From: Cucumis sativus | Taxonomy: Eukaryota; Streptophyta; Magnoliopsida; Cucurbitales; Cucurbitaceae | Length of the DNA: 64,000 nucleotides | NCBI RefSeq assembly: GCF_000004075.3 | Contig: NC_026655.2 | Span: forward strand, 1,116,001-1,180,000 | Reading direction: 5' to 3' | In this document: one piece after another, positions 1-13,260 of the stretch | Layout: the number at the start of each line of letters is the position of its first letter | Numbering within the stretch: position 1 is the stretch's first letter | Notes under the pieces: generated by a model | Database searches by the model: none | What the model saw: the letters and a program-made list of their open reading frames with translations, nothing else | Told to the model about the DNA's origin: nothing | Position numbers and translations under genes: made by a program

Positions 1-233
1 ATTCCTTTGTTCACCTCTTTTACGCAAATAGTAATGTTGGGCTTGTTGCTTTCCTTCTTTTTCACACAGAATTGGAATCCGGTTTAGGCACATCAATCTA
101 GTAGTTTATTGCACTTTACAGATTAATTAGTTTCAATCTTTTCTTCTTCCACTTTTCCGTGGATTCTTGTTGTATTATTTTATTTTTATTTAGCATCCAT
201 TTGATTTTTAATCTTTTCATTGATGTAATGCAG

Positions 234-3200
234 CTGAAGCTATACTTCTTGGTTTCCAACATTATCTGGTGATGTTAGGCACGACAGTTCTGATTCCTTC
301 TTCTCTTGTTCCTCAGATGGGTGGTGGATTTGTAAGGCCCAACTGAAACTTTTGTATTATTTAATTATTGTTCTATATCTATGTTTGCTTTTCTTTTGAA
401 TGATGCTCTTTAACAACCATGTGACTGTAGCTCATTATTCTTATAGGAGGAGAAGGCAAAGGTTATCCAAACCTTGCTCTTTGTTGCTGGTTTGAACACC
501 TTGCTACAATCACTCTTTGGGACTCGGTTACCAGCTGTAATTGGAGGGTCGTATACCTTTGTACCCACCACTATTTCAATCATCCTTGCTGGTCGATTTT
601 CTGATACGGCTGATCCTATTGATGTAATGTGAACTAAATCCTTCTGGGAAGTCTAACTCAATTGTTTATAGGTCAATCTGGTGAATATATTAATACCTAA
701 TGCTGGACATCAAATACCGTGTCATTCATGCTACAAGGAATGCTCATTTGTCCAGTCAATGACTAATTTTTACTGATGAGAGTTTTCTTCAATAGCATTA
801 ACCGTGCGTTTCATTTGAGGATGTTGACATTGCTTTGCTGGTTCATTCAGAAATTCAAGAAGATAATGCGGGCTATCCAGGGTGCTCTCATTGTTGCTTC
901 AACCCTTCAGATTGTCTTGGGCTTTAGTGGTCTGTGGCGTAATGTTGCAAGGTTGGTCCAGTCTAGATTATGAAGGACAGTGTTGTAGTATAATAACAAC
1001 TTGGAGATTGGGAATTTTTTTTAGGTAATTGCAACTATATAGCTGCCTGACAGGTGCTTTCTTGGGATATGGATGATATTCCATGGACTTGGAATATTAT
1101 TTTTTGGTTAGTTTGTTTGAAGCAAGGGAGACATGGATGACATACTCAATTCATTAAGTTTGCACGTTTGAGGCTCAAGAACTTAGTTCTAAGATGTTTT
1201 CATTTTTTTTTTTGAAGTTCTTAGGCTACGGATTGATTCATGTTACATGTTACTTGGAGTTCATCTTAATGATACATTATGAATTTCCCTTCAGAATTTT
1301 TAGTGACCTGTCCACTGTACAAGTCTCAAATTTCACTTTGGTTATCTTTTCCTTTTTCAGGTTCCTGAGTCCACTTTCAGCCGCCCCTTTGGTTTCTCTA
1401 GTTGGCTTTGGGCTTTTTGAGTTGGGTTTTCCTGGGGTAAGTCTCTCACACTTCTGCTCCGTGAAATTTTTTAAAAATTGTAATTGTTATTACGTTTAAT
1501 TGCAATACATAGAGATCCCTACAGTCTTTGGATACTTCTTCACTATAAGGGGGCTGACATTTATCTTGAATGTTAGGTTGCCAAATGTGTGGAAATTGGA
1601 CTGCCGGAGCTTATCCTTTTAGTCTTTGTTTCACAGGTATTTCTTTTAAGCAAGTGTATTCAGTGTTTTCTTTATAATCCAATTCTTTCACCAGGAAGAT
1701 AGTTACTTTTCTTCTTCCCTCTCTAGTAGCAATATGCAGTATCTGTGAAGCTATAATCTTGTGTACTTCTTGTGCAGTATTTGCCTCACATCATCAAATC
1801 TGGAAAGCACCTATTTGATCGTTTTGCAGTCATTTTCTGTGTGGTGTTAGTGTGGATTTATGCTCATCTACTGACAGTTGGAGGGGCTTACAAAGGTGCA
1901 CCACCTAAAACACAATTAAGTTGCCGTACTGATCGCTCTGGCCTTATAGATAATGCTCCATGGTGAGTTATGACCTCCTAAGATCAATATGCTGAACATG
2001 AAGTTACAATCCTAGCTTTGGATGTTGAAGTTAGAATCTTTTGATATCATATTTCTAATTGCTTGGAATATCTTGCCTTGCCACTCCATTATTGCATTGG
2101 GTTTTGCTTCCTGGTTCAACAATATTCTTAACATGGAATTTGCATTTACAGGATAAAACTTCCATATCCATTTCAATGGGGAGCACCCTCTTTTGATGCC
2201 GGTGAAGCTTTTGCCATGATGATGGCGTCATTTGTTGCTTTAGTAGAGGTTTGTTTTCTTCTTCTTGATTCAATGGTCGTCTGTAACTGACATGAATTCA
2301 TCCATTTCCTGATTTCTTCATCTTCTTCCTTGGAAATTGCTTGGTTTTTTTGGCCTTTTCAAATAAACAATGCCTTCGAAAAGTATCTTTGATATAATTG
2401 ACAATACATTTGACATGATCTTCTTTTCCTCCCTTGCCCCATGTCAAATGCAGTCCTCCGGTGCGTTTATTGCTACATCCAGATATGCAAGTGCAACTCA
2501 GCTGCCGCCCTCTATTCTCAGTCGTGGTGTTGGCTGGCAGGTAATGTAAAATTAGCTTATGTGTGTAATATGAAATATGTGACTCATAGTTGCATGGTGG
2601 TTGAAGATTTAATCTGTTAAGTTATTTTATTGCGGTTTGATATGACCTAAGGACTGGGCCACCTGGAAGAAAAAGGTTTAGGAGGATGTAATAAGAAATT
2701 TGCAAGCAAAAATGTTTGAATTGGCTACTAGTTTACATAGCTAGCAGACACAAACACTTATGTATCTTTATCATGAAGCACACACTTGATACATCACCTT
2801 ATTTTTTCTTAGTAACCGAGTATTGAGCTCTACTCCGCTTTGCCCACCCAAAGCTAGCTCTAGGAGACAGCAAAAGTTTTCAATTATTAAGATTTCCCTT
2901 TGGAGGCTTGAAAGCAGGACATTTGAGGGCCATGGGGGTATTTAAGGTGGAAGAATTCAGCGAGTTCAAAGTTAGATCATGTCAAGCCAAAATTTCTGTA
3001 CAAAGGTGTTTAAGCAACAGGATGATCTAAGGCTCTTAAAATGGTCTTTTTACGCTTTTCTAGGTGGATGGGATACTATTGAGCCTTGTTGTGAGCAATT
3101 TTTCATGCCTGGTTCTCGTTATGACCTATAGCTATGTAGCTGGTTTGTGTTGTAATGAATAGCTTTATGCTTTCTATATGACCAATCAGTATTGTTTCTC

Positions 3201-4232
3201 ACCCCTTCAACTTATCTAAGCAATTGTTTTTGACCCCAGGGAGTTGGAATTCTGCTTTCTGGGCTGTTTGGAACTGTGAATGGATCCTCGGTGTCTGTGT
3301 AAGAGTTTTTGCTGCCTTGAGCAATATACCTTGGTCAAGCCCAAAAGTTGTTTTTTCGCCCTTAAGATTTTCTATTGCCTTTTGTATTTTAGTGAAAATG
3401 CTGGTCTCCTAGCGTTGACCCGAGTTGGCAGTCGAAGGGTTGTGCAGATTTCAGCTGGATTCATGATATTCTTCTCCATTCTTGGTAAGTTTCTGATGGA
3501 TTTTAGTGCACTTTTCAGTCTGAACTCATGAGTTAGAAGTTGGTGACGACCATCAGTCCATCTATTCTTATCATCTGTTGACTTGTAGGGAAATTTGGAG
3601 CGGTTTTTGCATCCATTCCAGCCCCCATTGTTGCCGCTCTGTACTGTCTTTTCTTTGCTTACGTGGGTAAGCATCCGTCTTTGATAAACCGGTTGATAGT
3701 CAGAAATGCAATATTTAAGTCATCTTGGTTGGTAAACTATGCATTTTGTTTCAGGCATGGGAGGTTTAAGCTACCTCCAATTCTGTAACCTCAACAGCTT
3801 CAGAACAAAGTTCGTATTAGGCTTTTCCATCTTCCTGGGACTCTCTATACCACAATACTTCAACGAGTTCACAGCCATTAATGGCTTTGGTCCAGTCCAC
3901 ACAAGAGCAAGATGGGTAAGAAGGGATTTCCCCTTAATTTCTTATAATCACCTCTACTCCACTCCATGTTAAATTCTGATGACATTCTTCTCTCTTCTGT
4001 TGCTACTCTGTAGTTCAACGACATGGTCAATGTTCCATTCTCTTCTGAGCCATTCGTTGCTGGAATTGTTGCATATTTTCTCGATAACACGTTGCATAAA
4101 AAGGATGGTGCCATCAGGAAAGACCGAGGCAAACACTGGTGGGACAAGTTCCGATCGTTCAAGGGTGATACAAGGAGCGAAGAATTCTACTCTCTGCCTT
4201 TCAACTTGAACAAATATTTCCCATCTGTGTGA
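234..4232 (+). CDS. NAT6: Nucleobase-ascorbate transporter (NAT6-like), 5'-partial
   Basis: A multi-pass plasma-membrane permease of the NAT/NCS2 family, which moves purines, uracil or related nucleobases with protons. Thirteen exons join in phase: 234-331, 447-623, 851-951, 1361-1436, 1577-1636, 1778-1962, 2152-2248, 2454-2540, 3240-3298, 3393-3484, 3589-3666, 3755-3915, 4014-4232. They give about 496 residues. The family is usually about 530, so roughly the first 35 residues lie upstream of the window. The early 'GFQHYLVMLG' contains the QH motif. The NAT signature is seen as 'ENAGLLALTRVGSRR', with its first codon split between exons 9 and 10. Many hydrophobic helices are visible, and the C-terminus 'FNLNKYFPSV' with a charged 'KHWWDKF' tail matches the NAT5-8 group as I remember it. 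All introns are GT-AG. The family is secure; the exact paralogue number is an inference. Confidence 0.93.
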
Positions 4233-4254
4233 TTTGTTGAGATCTTCTGTCAAA

Positions 4255-4276
4255 TGCTGCTGCTGCTGCTGCTGCT
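4255..4276 (+). repeat. (CTG)n microsatellite in NAT 3' UTR
   Basis: About seven CTG/TGC units lie just downstream of the transporter stop codon, in the probable 3' UTR. This is a simple sequence repeat with no evident function. Confidence 0.85.
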
Positions 4277-4283
4277 TCTTCAT

Positions 4284-7200
4284 TCAAATGGGTCTATGGA
4301 AATTAAAACGAGAAGATAGAGTCATTATCTTTTTTAATTTATTGCAAGTAACATCTGTATCTTCTTCTTTACTCTATAGGATCACCTTAATTAATAACTT
4401 CATTTAATTGCTTCTCTTTTGTATATCCAACGAAGAGGTGGATTTCGATGTGTCTATGAAAAACAAACGTCCCTTCTATTTTTTACCCCTTCATAATCTT
4501 CACTCTTCTTCCCCTAACTATTCATATATATGCTTCACCTCAATACTTACAATAAAAAAATCATTAGCTAACATGGATGTAAGGCTGTTTGTTTCGAGAA
4601 TGTGAAGCAACGGTCACCAAAAGAGGTGCACGATGGTTTGTTTCGATCACAAGAGAAGGGTAAAGGGGTTGATGTGAATTGTGATAACATCATGTAAAAG
4701 AGGTCAAATCATCTATAAATGGGAAAGGACTAAGGGAGTTTGTGATGTGTTGATAAGAATAGTAAAATGCAATAACTCATTGAGGAGACTAAGGCATGTG
4801 TGTCATTCTGTATTGGCCAACAGAAAAAAAGAAAAGAAGAGGGAAATGTTTTAGGTTCTAGTGGTTAATATTGAAGGTGACCAGACAAAGGAACCATCTA
4901 AAAATTTAAGGCATTTCATTTAAATTTTTAGGTGAGAGGGCAATTCAAGTTTGAAAAGGAATACCATTTTGACAAGTCAACCACTCTAATATTCAAGAGG
5001 CCACATTGACCTACCCTACATAAGGGACAATTATATGAAAGTGAATGGTCACAAGAGAATATTCTTACATTTTTCATCACTTTGGAGGCCTTAAAATCTT
5101 TTTCTCAATCCACATTATGATCAAAATTGTAATTGAGTAGCACTTAGGCTTCAAACCTTATATAGAATTCATGTTTGGTCTTTGCATTGAAATTTGGCTT
5201 CAAGTTGTTTGGTACTTGAGTAGGATTCCACCCTTTGAAGAAATAAGAAAAATGTGTTTAGATTTAGATCAAAACTCTTTCTACTAATAATTCATCGGTT
5301 TGAATACTACTTTCGTTTATGAACTTTCATACTTGATTCGTTTTAACTCATTTTGGTTGACTTTCAGATTTTCTTTATAAATAAATTTAAAATCTTTCCC
5401 AATTCTATTGCTCAAAATATTTCACAACACCTTGGATATGATTCTACTCGAAGACTTTTGATAAGTGTCTTCTTTTATATATTTTGAAGTTATTTATGAA
5501 AATTTGTAATGGAAACAATAAAAATCGATACAAAGATTTACGTAATTTAACAATATGATGGATCACAATTTTATTATTAGAGAGAATATTAGATCGCTAA
5601 TTACAAAGTCACCTCTAGAATGAGAGATTTTATATTATACGTTCCTCTAAACCCTAACCAGGACAAAAAAAATGTAAATAACGTAAATAAGATAATTGCG
5701 AATATAACTTACGTTTAGGATTTGGAGAGACTCGTGTTTGATCATTTTTAGTGTCATATTATAAATTCAAGACATTCCAAAAGAATTGAAAAGAAACTAT
5801 TTACACCATTTAATTGCCATTAATTCGGAGTTTAATCATCTTTTCAATCATATTTGATAATTTTGATTGAATATATAATGTTTTTTTTTTCTTAATTCAA
5901 TTAACCAAACTAGAGGTCTAATAATAGATTATTATCTATGACACTTCAATAATTCCTTCTAACTAAAAAGATTCCATCTACTTGTGAGTCACTCACAATC
6001 AAATCTTAAAGGCAAAGAAAGAATTGGAATCATATTAAATTGGATATGCATATTAACATGGAAGTTTTGAAATGGATAAATAAAGAAAACAAAAAACGTA
6101 AACCGTAGAGAAACGAACACGCTGACAACAATTTATTATTAGAGAGAAAAATATCAAAATACAGATTCAAAACATCAGTAAAGCTAAACCACTTCAAAAC
6201 CCTAATATCAGAATCGTAAATGACATAAACACGATCACAACTTAGATTTCAAACTGTTGTTCGAAACTCAAATTTTCATAGAAGATTTGTCAATTTTGAA
6301 GCAAAAGATTGATAAGAAATGAAGATGCTTTTTTTTTTTAAAAAAAAGAAAATTTATTGTGGAAGAAGAAGGCATTATTGCAAAATAATGTGATAAGAAC
6401 ATTCTCTTCCATGATTACTATAAAAGGCTAAACAACAGAATAAATCAACTTTAAGCATATGGTGAGTTGTGACTCATTTGAGATCAAACACTTCTTTCAA
6501 GATAAGAATTGATGAGTTTACATCAAAATTCAATCTTTTTTTGGTATCAAATTACTTGGGTATCCTTCAATTCTTCCATTTGGCTTTGGAATGTATGCAA
6601 AAGGATAAGGTCAAATTGGTCAATATCAATGAAAACAGGGCCTAATAACAAAATACACCAAACCCTAAATATTCCTTTGGTTTCTCTAGGTATTTAGTTC
6701 ATGGGATTAGGGAGGTCTTAGACTAAGTAAAGCCTAAAGTTGGAATTTTGCATTTGTATATCATTAACTTTTCGATATTATTCATCTTTATCTACTCAAC
6801 TATACTTTTGAACTAGTTTCAAGTTAGTTTATTCAATAGTATGTCAACATCTGATTGTAAGATTATGGAGCAAAAACTCATGCAAAGTCAAGTGTCACGA
6901 AGATGGCATCGGGATGTTGTAGGAACCTTATGTCATGATGTTAACTTAAGTAAAAGAACAAAGTCTCACTATCTGAGATGCCAAGTGTAACACGTCTTTA
7001 ATGGTACAACGTTGTTAACCTCAAGCTAGAAGTGCATTCAAAAGACCTATTTGATGAAGTGAGAGCATTAGTGAGTGCATGCACCTCAACGTCCCTAAAT
7101 GTCTTCTTTATGCAAGGCACCAAACTTTGTATGAGAGTTTGAGTAGCCTATACATCAATGTTGCAACCTAAGTTATCGAATCATAGTGCTTTGAAGTCAA

Positions 7201-7894
7201 GTAGCCATTATTGGACTCCTTGAAGTGTAACCGTGAGGACCATTCGTAATTTCAATTATAATTAAACTTGCAGTTGCAATAGATTAATCACAGTCTTTAG
7301 TTTTTTTTTTCTAGACTCTTTCCTATCTCTTTGCTTACGAGTAGAGAAAAATACATCTACGTTCTTGTTTGTTGTATCGTTGAACACAAATATTCAAGCT
7401 ACTAACTTGTAATGCTATCTCATGTCATCTCAAAAGTCAAGCTTTTCTTCTGCTATACAAATCAATATCACAAGCTTATAGATTTTCTTCCTTTATGTTA
7501 AACTTGTGGTATTTTAGTAACTTAAGGATAAAAATGTACAAAAATATATGCATAGTTCCAAAGCCAAAGATGCTCATTTTATGAAAAAGATAAGAAGGAA
7601 GAAACAAGAGGCAGAGTTAAAGTCCTAACAAAATTCAACAAAATTCAGAGCTTTTGGTTTTGACAGAATGGTCAATTTTTCTTCTGAAAGGTCCCATCAA
7701 AATTAGTTGTAAACTTATCAAACAGTGATTCTTTTTTTACCTTTTGGTATGATAAAATATCAACTTCCTCAACTTTTATTTAATTATAGTTTATGTATTT
7801 TTAATACACTTTAAATTTAGTCATTCAAAATTAACCTTTACAAAAATTATTTATACAATGATAACAATATTTACGTCGAGAAGTGTTATGTGTG
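4284..7894. other. AT-rich intergenic region
   Basis: No gene could be supported here. The only open frames are short (for example 62 codons at 6509-6697) with no recognisable domain. The sequence is AT-rich with poly-A and poly-T runs. Segments near 5560-5780 and 6130-6210 resemble parts of 17030-17290 ('attattagagagaa', 'ctctaaaccctaa', 'attcaagacattccaa'), suggesting old dispersed repeat copies. Confidence 0.5.
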
Positions 7895-8175
7895 AACGTC
7901 AAGAAATAAGGCAACACAAATAAGAAACATCAAGAAAGGTGGCAACGTAAATTCTTTTTTCCGAAAATTCTTTTTTTCTTAACGTTTAAAAAACATCAAT
8001 AAATTAGAATAGATATTACTTGACGTTTTTAGAACATCAAAGAAAAAGTACTTTTCCTTGACGTTTAACAAACGTCAAGAAAGTTGAAAATTGACCCACT
8101 TCCACTTTTAAAAAAACGTCAAGTATTTAAAATGACAAACATTAAGAAAGTCATTTTTTCTTCCTTCCAGTAGTG
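7895..8175. mobile_element. CACTA-like transposon terminus (fragment)
   Basis: A short block holds at least five copies of the 9-mer aacgtcaag or its complement cttgacgtt (7895-7903, 8019-8027, 8057-8065, 8071-8079, 8115-8123) in both orientations, plus degenerate copies. It ends with 'ccagtagtg' (8167-8175), the complement of CACTACTGG. Subterminal motif clusters followed by a CACTA terminus are typical of CACTA (En/Spm) elements. I did not find the opposite CACTA end or a transposase, so this is a fragment or a small non-autonomous element. Confidence 0.45.
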
Positions 8176-10090
8176 TTATAGTAAAAATGCTAATAGAAAA
8201 CAACAAATGGTTTAAGAACTATTTTCAAATATAGTAAAATGAACAATGATATATTAATATCTTTTATCATTGATACATACGAATACATCTATCAGTGTCT
8301 AACACTATCTATAATGATATATTGTAAAACAATTTAAAGATGTTTTGCTATCAATAATAAACTAGTTGTGAGAGATTTATTAAAAATATATAGACTAAAA
8401 TAGTATTTTAAATTTTTTGGAAAGAGGTACATAAAACTAATGTATAAATGGAGCAACAACAACCTAATAAATTCATGAAAAGGAGAAGAAGAAAAATGGT
8501 ACCCACTAAATTTTCAATTCTTGAATGAAGAAAAAGTTGAATATATATATTTTTTATTATTGTTTAAATGTCATAAGAAAAAAAAAAAAGGTATAAGATA
8601 TTTGTTGTAATATTAATTAATTAAATTTATTGCATTCTTCTCTTACTTTTTGGTATTATTGGTTTGGGCATTTTTAGCCCTTCCCTTTTGCAATACCTAA
8701 CCCTCATCACATGGCTCCTTCTTCCATACCTTTTTCTTGGACTTTGACCAATCACATTTCTTCATATTCTAAGTTTTTATTTTAACAAAATAATATAGAA
8801 GTAATTATGGCTAAATTAAAACACCCATGCTCCTAATCAATTTGTTTTTATTTTTATAATCTTTGACGAGATTGTTCGGGAACTATTTCGTTTGTTTTTG
8901 TTTCTAGATTTTGAAAGTTAGTTAAAAACCTATTTTTCTTTTAATATCTTAAAAAGAAGTTGAGATTTGAATCCATGACCTTTTGTTGTCGACGGTTGAA
9001 CTGAGTTCATATTTGCAAGAATCTGCATGTTACTTACATACAAGACTTTTTGTTAGATTTTAAAAATAAAAATAAGTTTCTAAAAAAATGCCTTTTTTAG
9101 TTTTGGAAATTTAGTTTGATTTTAAAAACAAAAAATAAGAATCGTACGAAATATTTTTAAAATAGAAAAGAAAAAACAAAATAGGTATGGAATGATGTTT
9201 TAATTTTTTTCTTTTTTGAAATGTAGAAAAACTTAACAAACTTAACAAACTTAAAAACGAAATTGTTATCAAATAAATCTTAATTGTTCTAATTTTAATT
9301 TGAAATTAGTTTAAATCGTGTTATTTATTATTACTATTATCATTAACAATACGCAATACATGAAATGAACCCTCTAACTTCAACGTCGACAATACAAATT
9401 AAACACAAACTAAACTATACTCATTTCAGCCTCTGGATACCTATTTAACAATATACAAAAATGGCTATTCCAAACAAACAAAAAATAAATAAATAAAGTG
9501 GTCAACAAAATTTGACTGTCACTGACCAAAGTTGCTTTTAACATATGATAAGATATATATATATATATACATATTACATTATAATAATGTATTTGTTTAG
9601 TGTAATTGAGTACAAAAGATTACTACTTTTCTTAGAATCATAAATTATTAGAAAATCTAAAAGCATTGAAGCAACTAATTAAGTTATATATAAAAGTAAA
9701 TTATCTTGTAATATATATATATATATTTTTATAATGATTCAATATTTGAATAAAAGAAGAAAAATAAAAAAAAAATGTAGACATCTGAGCATGTGAAGAA
9801 GTGATTTCAAATAAAAATTTTGAAGCATGTGAGAGTTAGTTATTCTTTCCATAAAAGCACTTATTTTTCTCATTTTAAGGATCATGTCTCTATTTTTCTC
9901 TTTTAACATCATACCTTATAGTAAAAAGTTTCATACAACGCTATAATTCTTTCCACTACTCTTTTCTTCCTTTTCTTTTTCTTTCCCATTTATCTATTTC
10001 TTTTCTAAACCAAATTCTACCAAATACTTACAAAATATAGTCAAATTTCATATTCTATCCATGTCAATAGAAGTTTATCAATGTCTAATG

Positions 10091-10123
<33 letters not shown>

Positions 10124-12336
10124 AGATATTTTTAAATATAGACTTGTATCAGTGTCTATCATTGTCTTATTAGATATATTTATAGAATTTAAAATTTTGC
10201 TATACATACACATGTATTTGTCTAACGGTTCATTGATACTTATCATTACTCCTACTTACATCTTACCTTTTATCATTAACATTATCAATAATATATATTG
10301 AACAAATCATTTTTCAAAAAGTGATTATTGAGAGGGAGGATTGGACCTACGAGGAGGTCGATAGTACATGTTTGATATTGGTTAAGTTGTGCTATTTTGC
10401 CTTTAAAATGTTAAATATTTGAATCTTTCACTACATAACTACGTAATAATATATTTTTAGCGATTAGATTTATAATTTAGCCCAATACCGATACATTCCC
10501 TCTTTTATAACTCATAAACTTTGTCAACGTGAACGTAACTAAAAGGTAATAATTGAAATATATGTTTTCCTTTGAGGTTGATGGTCAAAAGACTCAAAAC
10601 CTCATATTTGTTAACAACAGTCTAAATGTAACTCAAACGTCAAAGATAGATTGTTTGATCCACTCCATATGTAATTGTTGAACATATGAGAAAATATCAT
10701 TCTGATCCCTAAATTTTGTGTTTAGTATTCAATATATTCAAAATGTTACGGATTTAGTTATTAAGTTATGAATTTAAGTTTCAATTTAGTCCATAAATTT
10801 CATAACGTTACAATTTATTTGTTCATATATTTCAAGGTTTGTAAGTCTTTCTTTTTACTTCTTAATACTAATTTTCAATCTTTTAGTGTTTGAAATTCCA
10901 TAAATGTATCTTGGTTTGATTCTCATCAAACTAGAGAAAATTCAATCAAGAAAACTGAAAAGGATAGCAATAGAAAAGAAAAAAAGAGACAAAAACTGAC
11001 AATAGGCTTCCTACCACTTGAACAATACACAATTTTTTTTTCCCAAAATCAAGAGCATGGCAACTTTTTCTGTCATATCTTACAATCTCAATGATATTGG
11101 CAAATGAAATGCCCACCAAGAATTATACACAAACGTGTTCCATTCTCTATTCATCTTTTTACACTTTACCATTCTTATCGGTAAGCTTTTATGCTTTATT
11201 CCATATATTATAATATCAGGGTTTCATTTTTCTTGATCCATTAAACAAACCCAACAATGGGGGTTTGTTGTTGTTGTTGTTTGTTAAGTACGATTTTAAT
11301 GTATAATAAAACCCTTTAATGAGTAGAAAATACCCAGAAGAAGAAGAAGCTTTTTGGTTAGTAAGGCTGAGTTTGATGGAACCTTTAAGAAAAAGGGTAA
11401 ATTTCCTTTTTGAAAGGGGGAATTGTTTGTAATGAATAGAAAGAGTTTGTAATGTAATACATAACCAAAAAAGCAATAGATGAACACCATTTGATGGGAC
11501 ACCACTCATTATACTGTTACTAAGGGGTATTTTCTTTTTTGTTTTTTTCAACCTTGGTTGTTTTGTTTCATTCTTGAAGCTATGGAATTGATGAACTTTA
11601 TCTCTAATTGCTTTATTAAGATTTGTTTTTACCCTTTTTCGAAAGAAAATTCTCATTGTCTGTATGTGGTGAAGGAGATGGGGATTAATGGGTTGGATTT
11701 GGGAGGTACCCACAAGATTTTTTTTTTCTTTTTTTACCTCCAATTCTGGTCTGTTTTCTTATGGGCTACTTGAAAACTACTCTCAGTTATGCAATCCAAG
11801 GAGAACCACTAGAAGTAGAAGATTGAAGTCTATTTTTCTTTTTGGTGTTGTGGGAAATATTTGACATTTTCTGAAGGAAAAATTTGTCTTCTTTTGTGGT
11901 CCTGTGGAATCATAACTTTGAGAGCATGACATTCAAAATGTATACATCCCCATTTCATTTATTAATATTCATATATTCTTTTTCATTTACAAAGTGGTGG
12001 TCTCAATTTGAATTGATGTGTGGAGAGGGGGTATAAAAAATACCCAAATGAAAAGAGAAACTATTGGGAGGTAAAGAGAAAGAAAAGAGAAGTGATGAGA
12101 GAGAATGTATTCATCATGTAATGTGTATATCAAGACTTGAAGCTGTATTTTCACCTTTGGCACCAGATCCTCTGTTCCTCTACCCACCCAATCATAGCTC
12201 ACCACCTCATAACTTGTTGGACAATCTTGCCCTTCTTTATCACCTGAGTGAGTAGCTTTTTTTTTTTTTACCCTCAATGATCTATTAAGCAGATAAGAAT
12301 TTAAGGCTGCTGGTGAATGAGTGTTTCTTAAGTGGC
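8176..12336. other. AT-rich intergenic region upstream of the DUF4228 gene
   Basis: No convincing gene. It contains simple TA repeats (about 9553-9569, 9711-9726, 10093-10121). It also has two diverged stretches, about 8195-8350 and 10025-10210, with 'tatcattgata' and 'tgtctatcattg' motifs like the MITE-type repeat at 46222-46392. A 175-codon open frame on the minus strand at 11216-11743 has low complexity and no recognisable domain, and I do not call it. Confidence 0.5.
10093..10121. repeat. (AT)n microsatellite
   Basis: An uninterrupted run of about 14 AT dinucleotides. Confidence 0.9.
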
Positions 12337-12346
12337 TATAAAAAAA
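12337..12346 (+). promoter_or_regulatory. Candidate TATA box of the DUF4228 gene
   Basis: 'ctataaaaaaag' lies about 90 bp upstream of the chosen ATG (12427), followed by a pyrimidine-rich leader with 'ctcttcac' and 'cccctcccctc' stretches suitable for a transcription start near 12360-12380. The position fits a plant core promoter, but no transcript data support it. Confidence 0.5.
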
Positions 12347-12426
12347 GATTGGTTCTCTTCACAGCCCCTCCCCTCTTGCTTTGCTCATTATCCTCATATC
12401 TCCCACAATTTCAGAGAGAACTAGAG

Positions 12427-13260
12427 ATGGGAAATTGTCAAGCCATTGATGCAGCAACACTTGTGATACAACACCCAAGTGGGAAAGAAGACAAATTGTA
12501 TTGGCCTGTAACTGCTAGAGAGATTATGAAGATGAATCCTGGTCACTATGTTGCTCTTCTCATCTCTACTACCATGTTTACACCAAATGAAAGTAATAAC
12601 AACAATCAAACAAGCAATGAAACCAGTAGTAATTCGGTTCGTTTAACTCGAATCAAGCTTCTTCGCCCAGCTGACATGCTTGTTCTTGGCCAAGTTTACA
12701 GACTCATCACTACTCAAGGTTAGTTTTATCTATCTTTCTTCCTCTTGTTTCTGTTTGTTTTGTCATATCCAACTTTTAAAACTCTTGAAATATCTCTTTA
12801 CTCTTAAGCTTTTTAGGATTAACTTGAATTAATGGCTTCTTTGCTCTGGTTTTCAGAGGTCATGAAAGGTTTATCAGCAAAGAAACAAGCAAAAGTTAAA
12901 CAAAGTCAGTTAGAAGCAGCTGATAAGCCAGACAGAAGGAAACAACGTACAACCAGAAGTTCAGATGCAGCAGCAGCAGCAGCTGGAAGATCTGTTTCTG
13001 AAGATCAAATTCAGGTGAATTTTTAACAAACATCCAAAGGAATTTTTAATTCTGAACGATGTTTTTACAACAAATGTTGTCTCTATTTTGAACTGAGTTA
13101 AAAACACAATTCTTTCTAAATGAATTGCACAATCTTTTTCCAGGCTAACAAACATGAGAAAAACAACCGACCAAGGACAAGTACGTCGACAACCTCGGCC
13201 ACAGCCAGATCAAGAACATGGCAACCTTCATTGCATAGCATCTCAGAAGCTGGAAGCTAA
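12427..13260 (+). CDS. DUF4228 (PADRE) domain protein, 188 aa
   Basis: Three exons (12427-12718, 12857-13014, 13144-13260) total 567 nt and encode 188 residues. The start is the ATG giving 'MGNCQAIDAATLVIQHPSGK', the conserved beginning of plant DUF4228 proteins. An MGNC start is also a candidate for N-myristoylation and palmitoylation. 'GHYVALLIS' and 'IKLLRPADMLVLGQVYRLI' are the typical core. A lysine-rich segment ('KGLSAKKQAKVKQ'), an Ala run (GCA repeats in exon 2) and a Ser/Thr/Arg-rich tail ending 'SISEAGS' follow. The open frame continues upstream of 12427 to 12313, but homologues start at MGN. DUF4228 genes are often stress- or pathogen-responsive; their biochemical role is unknown to me. 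Confidence 0.92.

Noticed and set aside
1-233. Possible coding exon at the left edge
   Set aside because: No frame continues the transporter. The region ends in a polypyrimidine tract and 'gcag', so it is intron sequence before the exon at 234.
11216-11743. 175-codon open frame on the minus strand
   Set aside because: The translation is Lys/Leu/Phe/Asn-rich and low complexity, including an Asn run from GTT repeats. It has no domain and lies in an AT-rich spacer.
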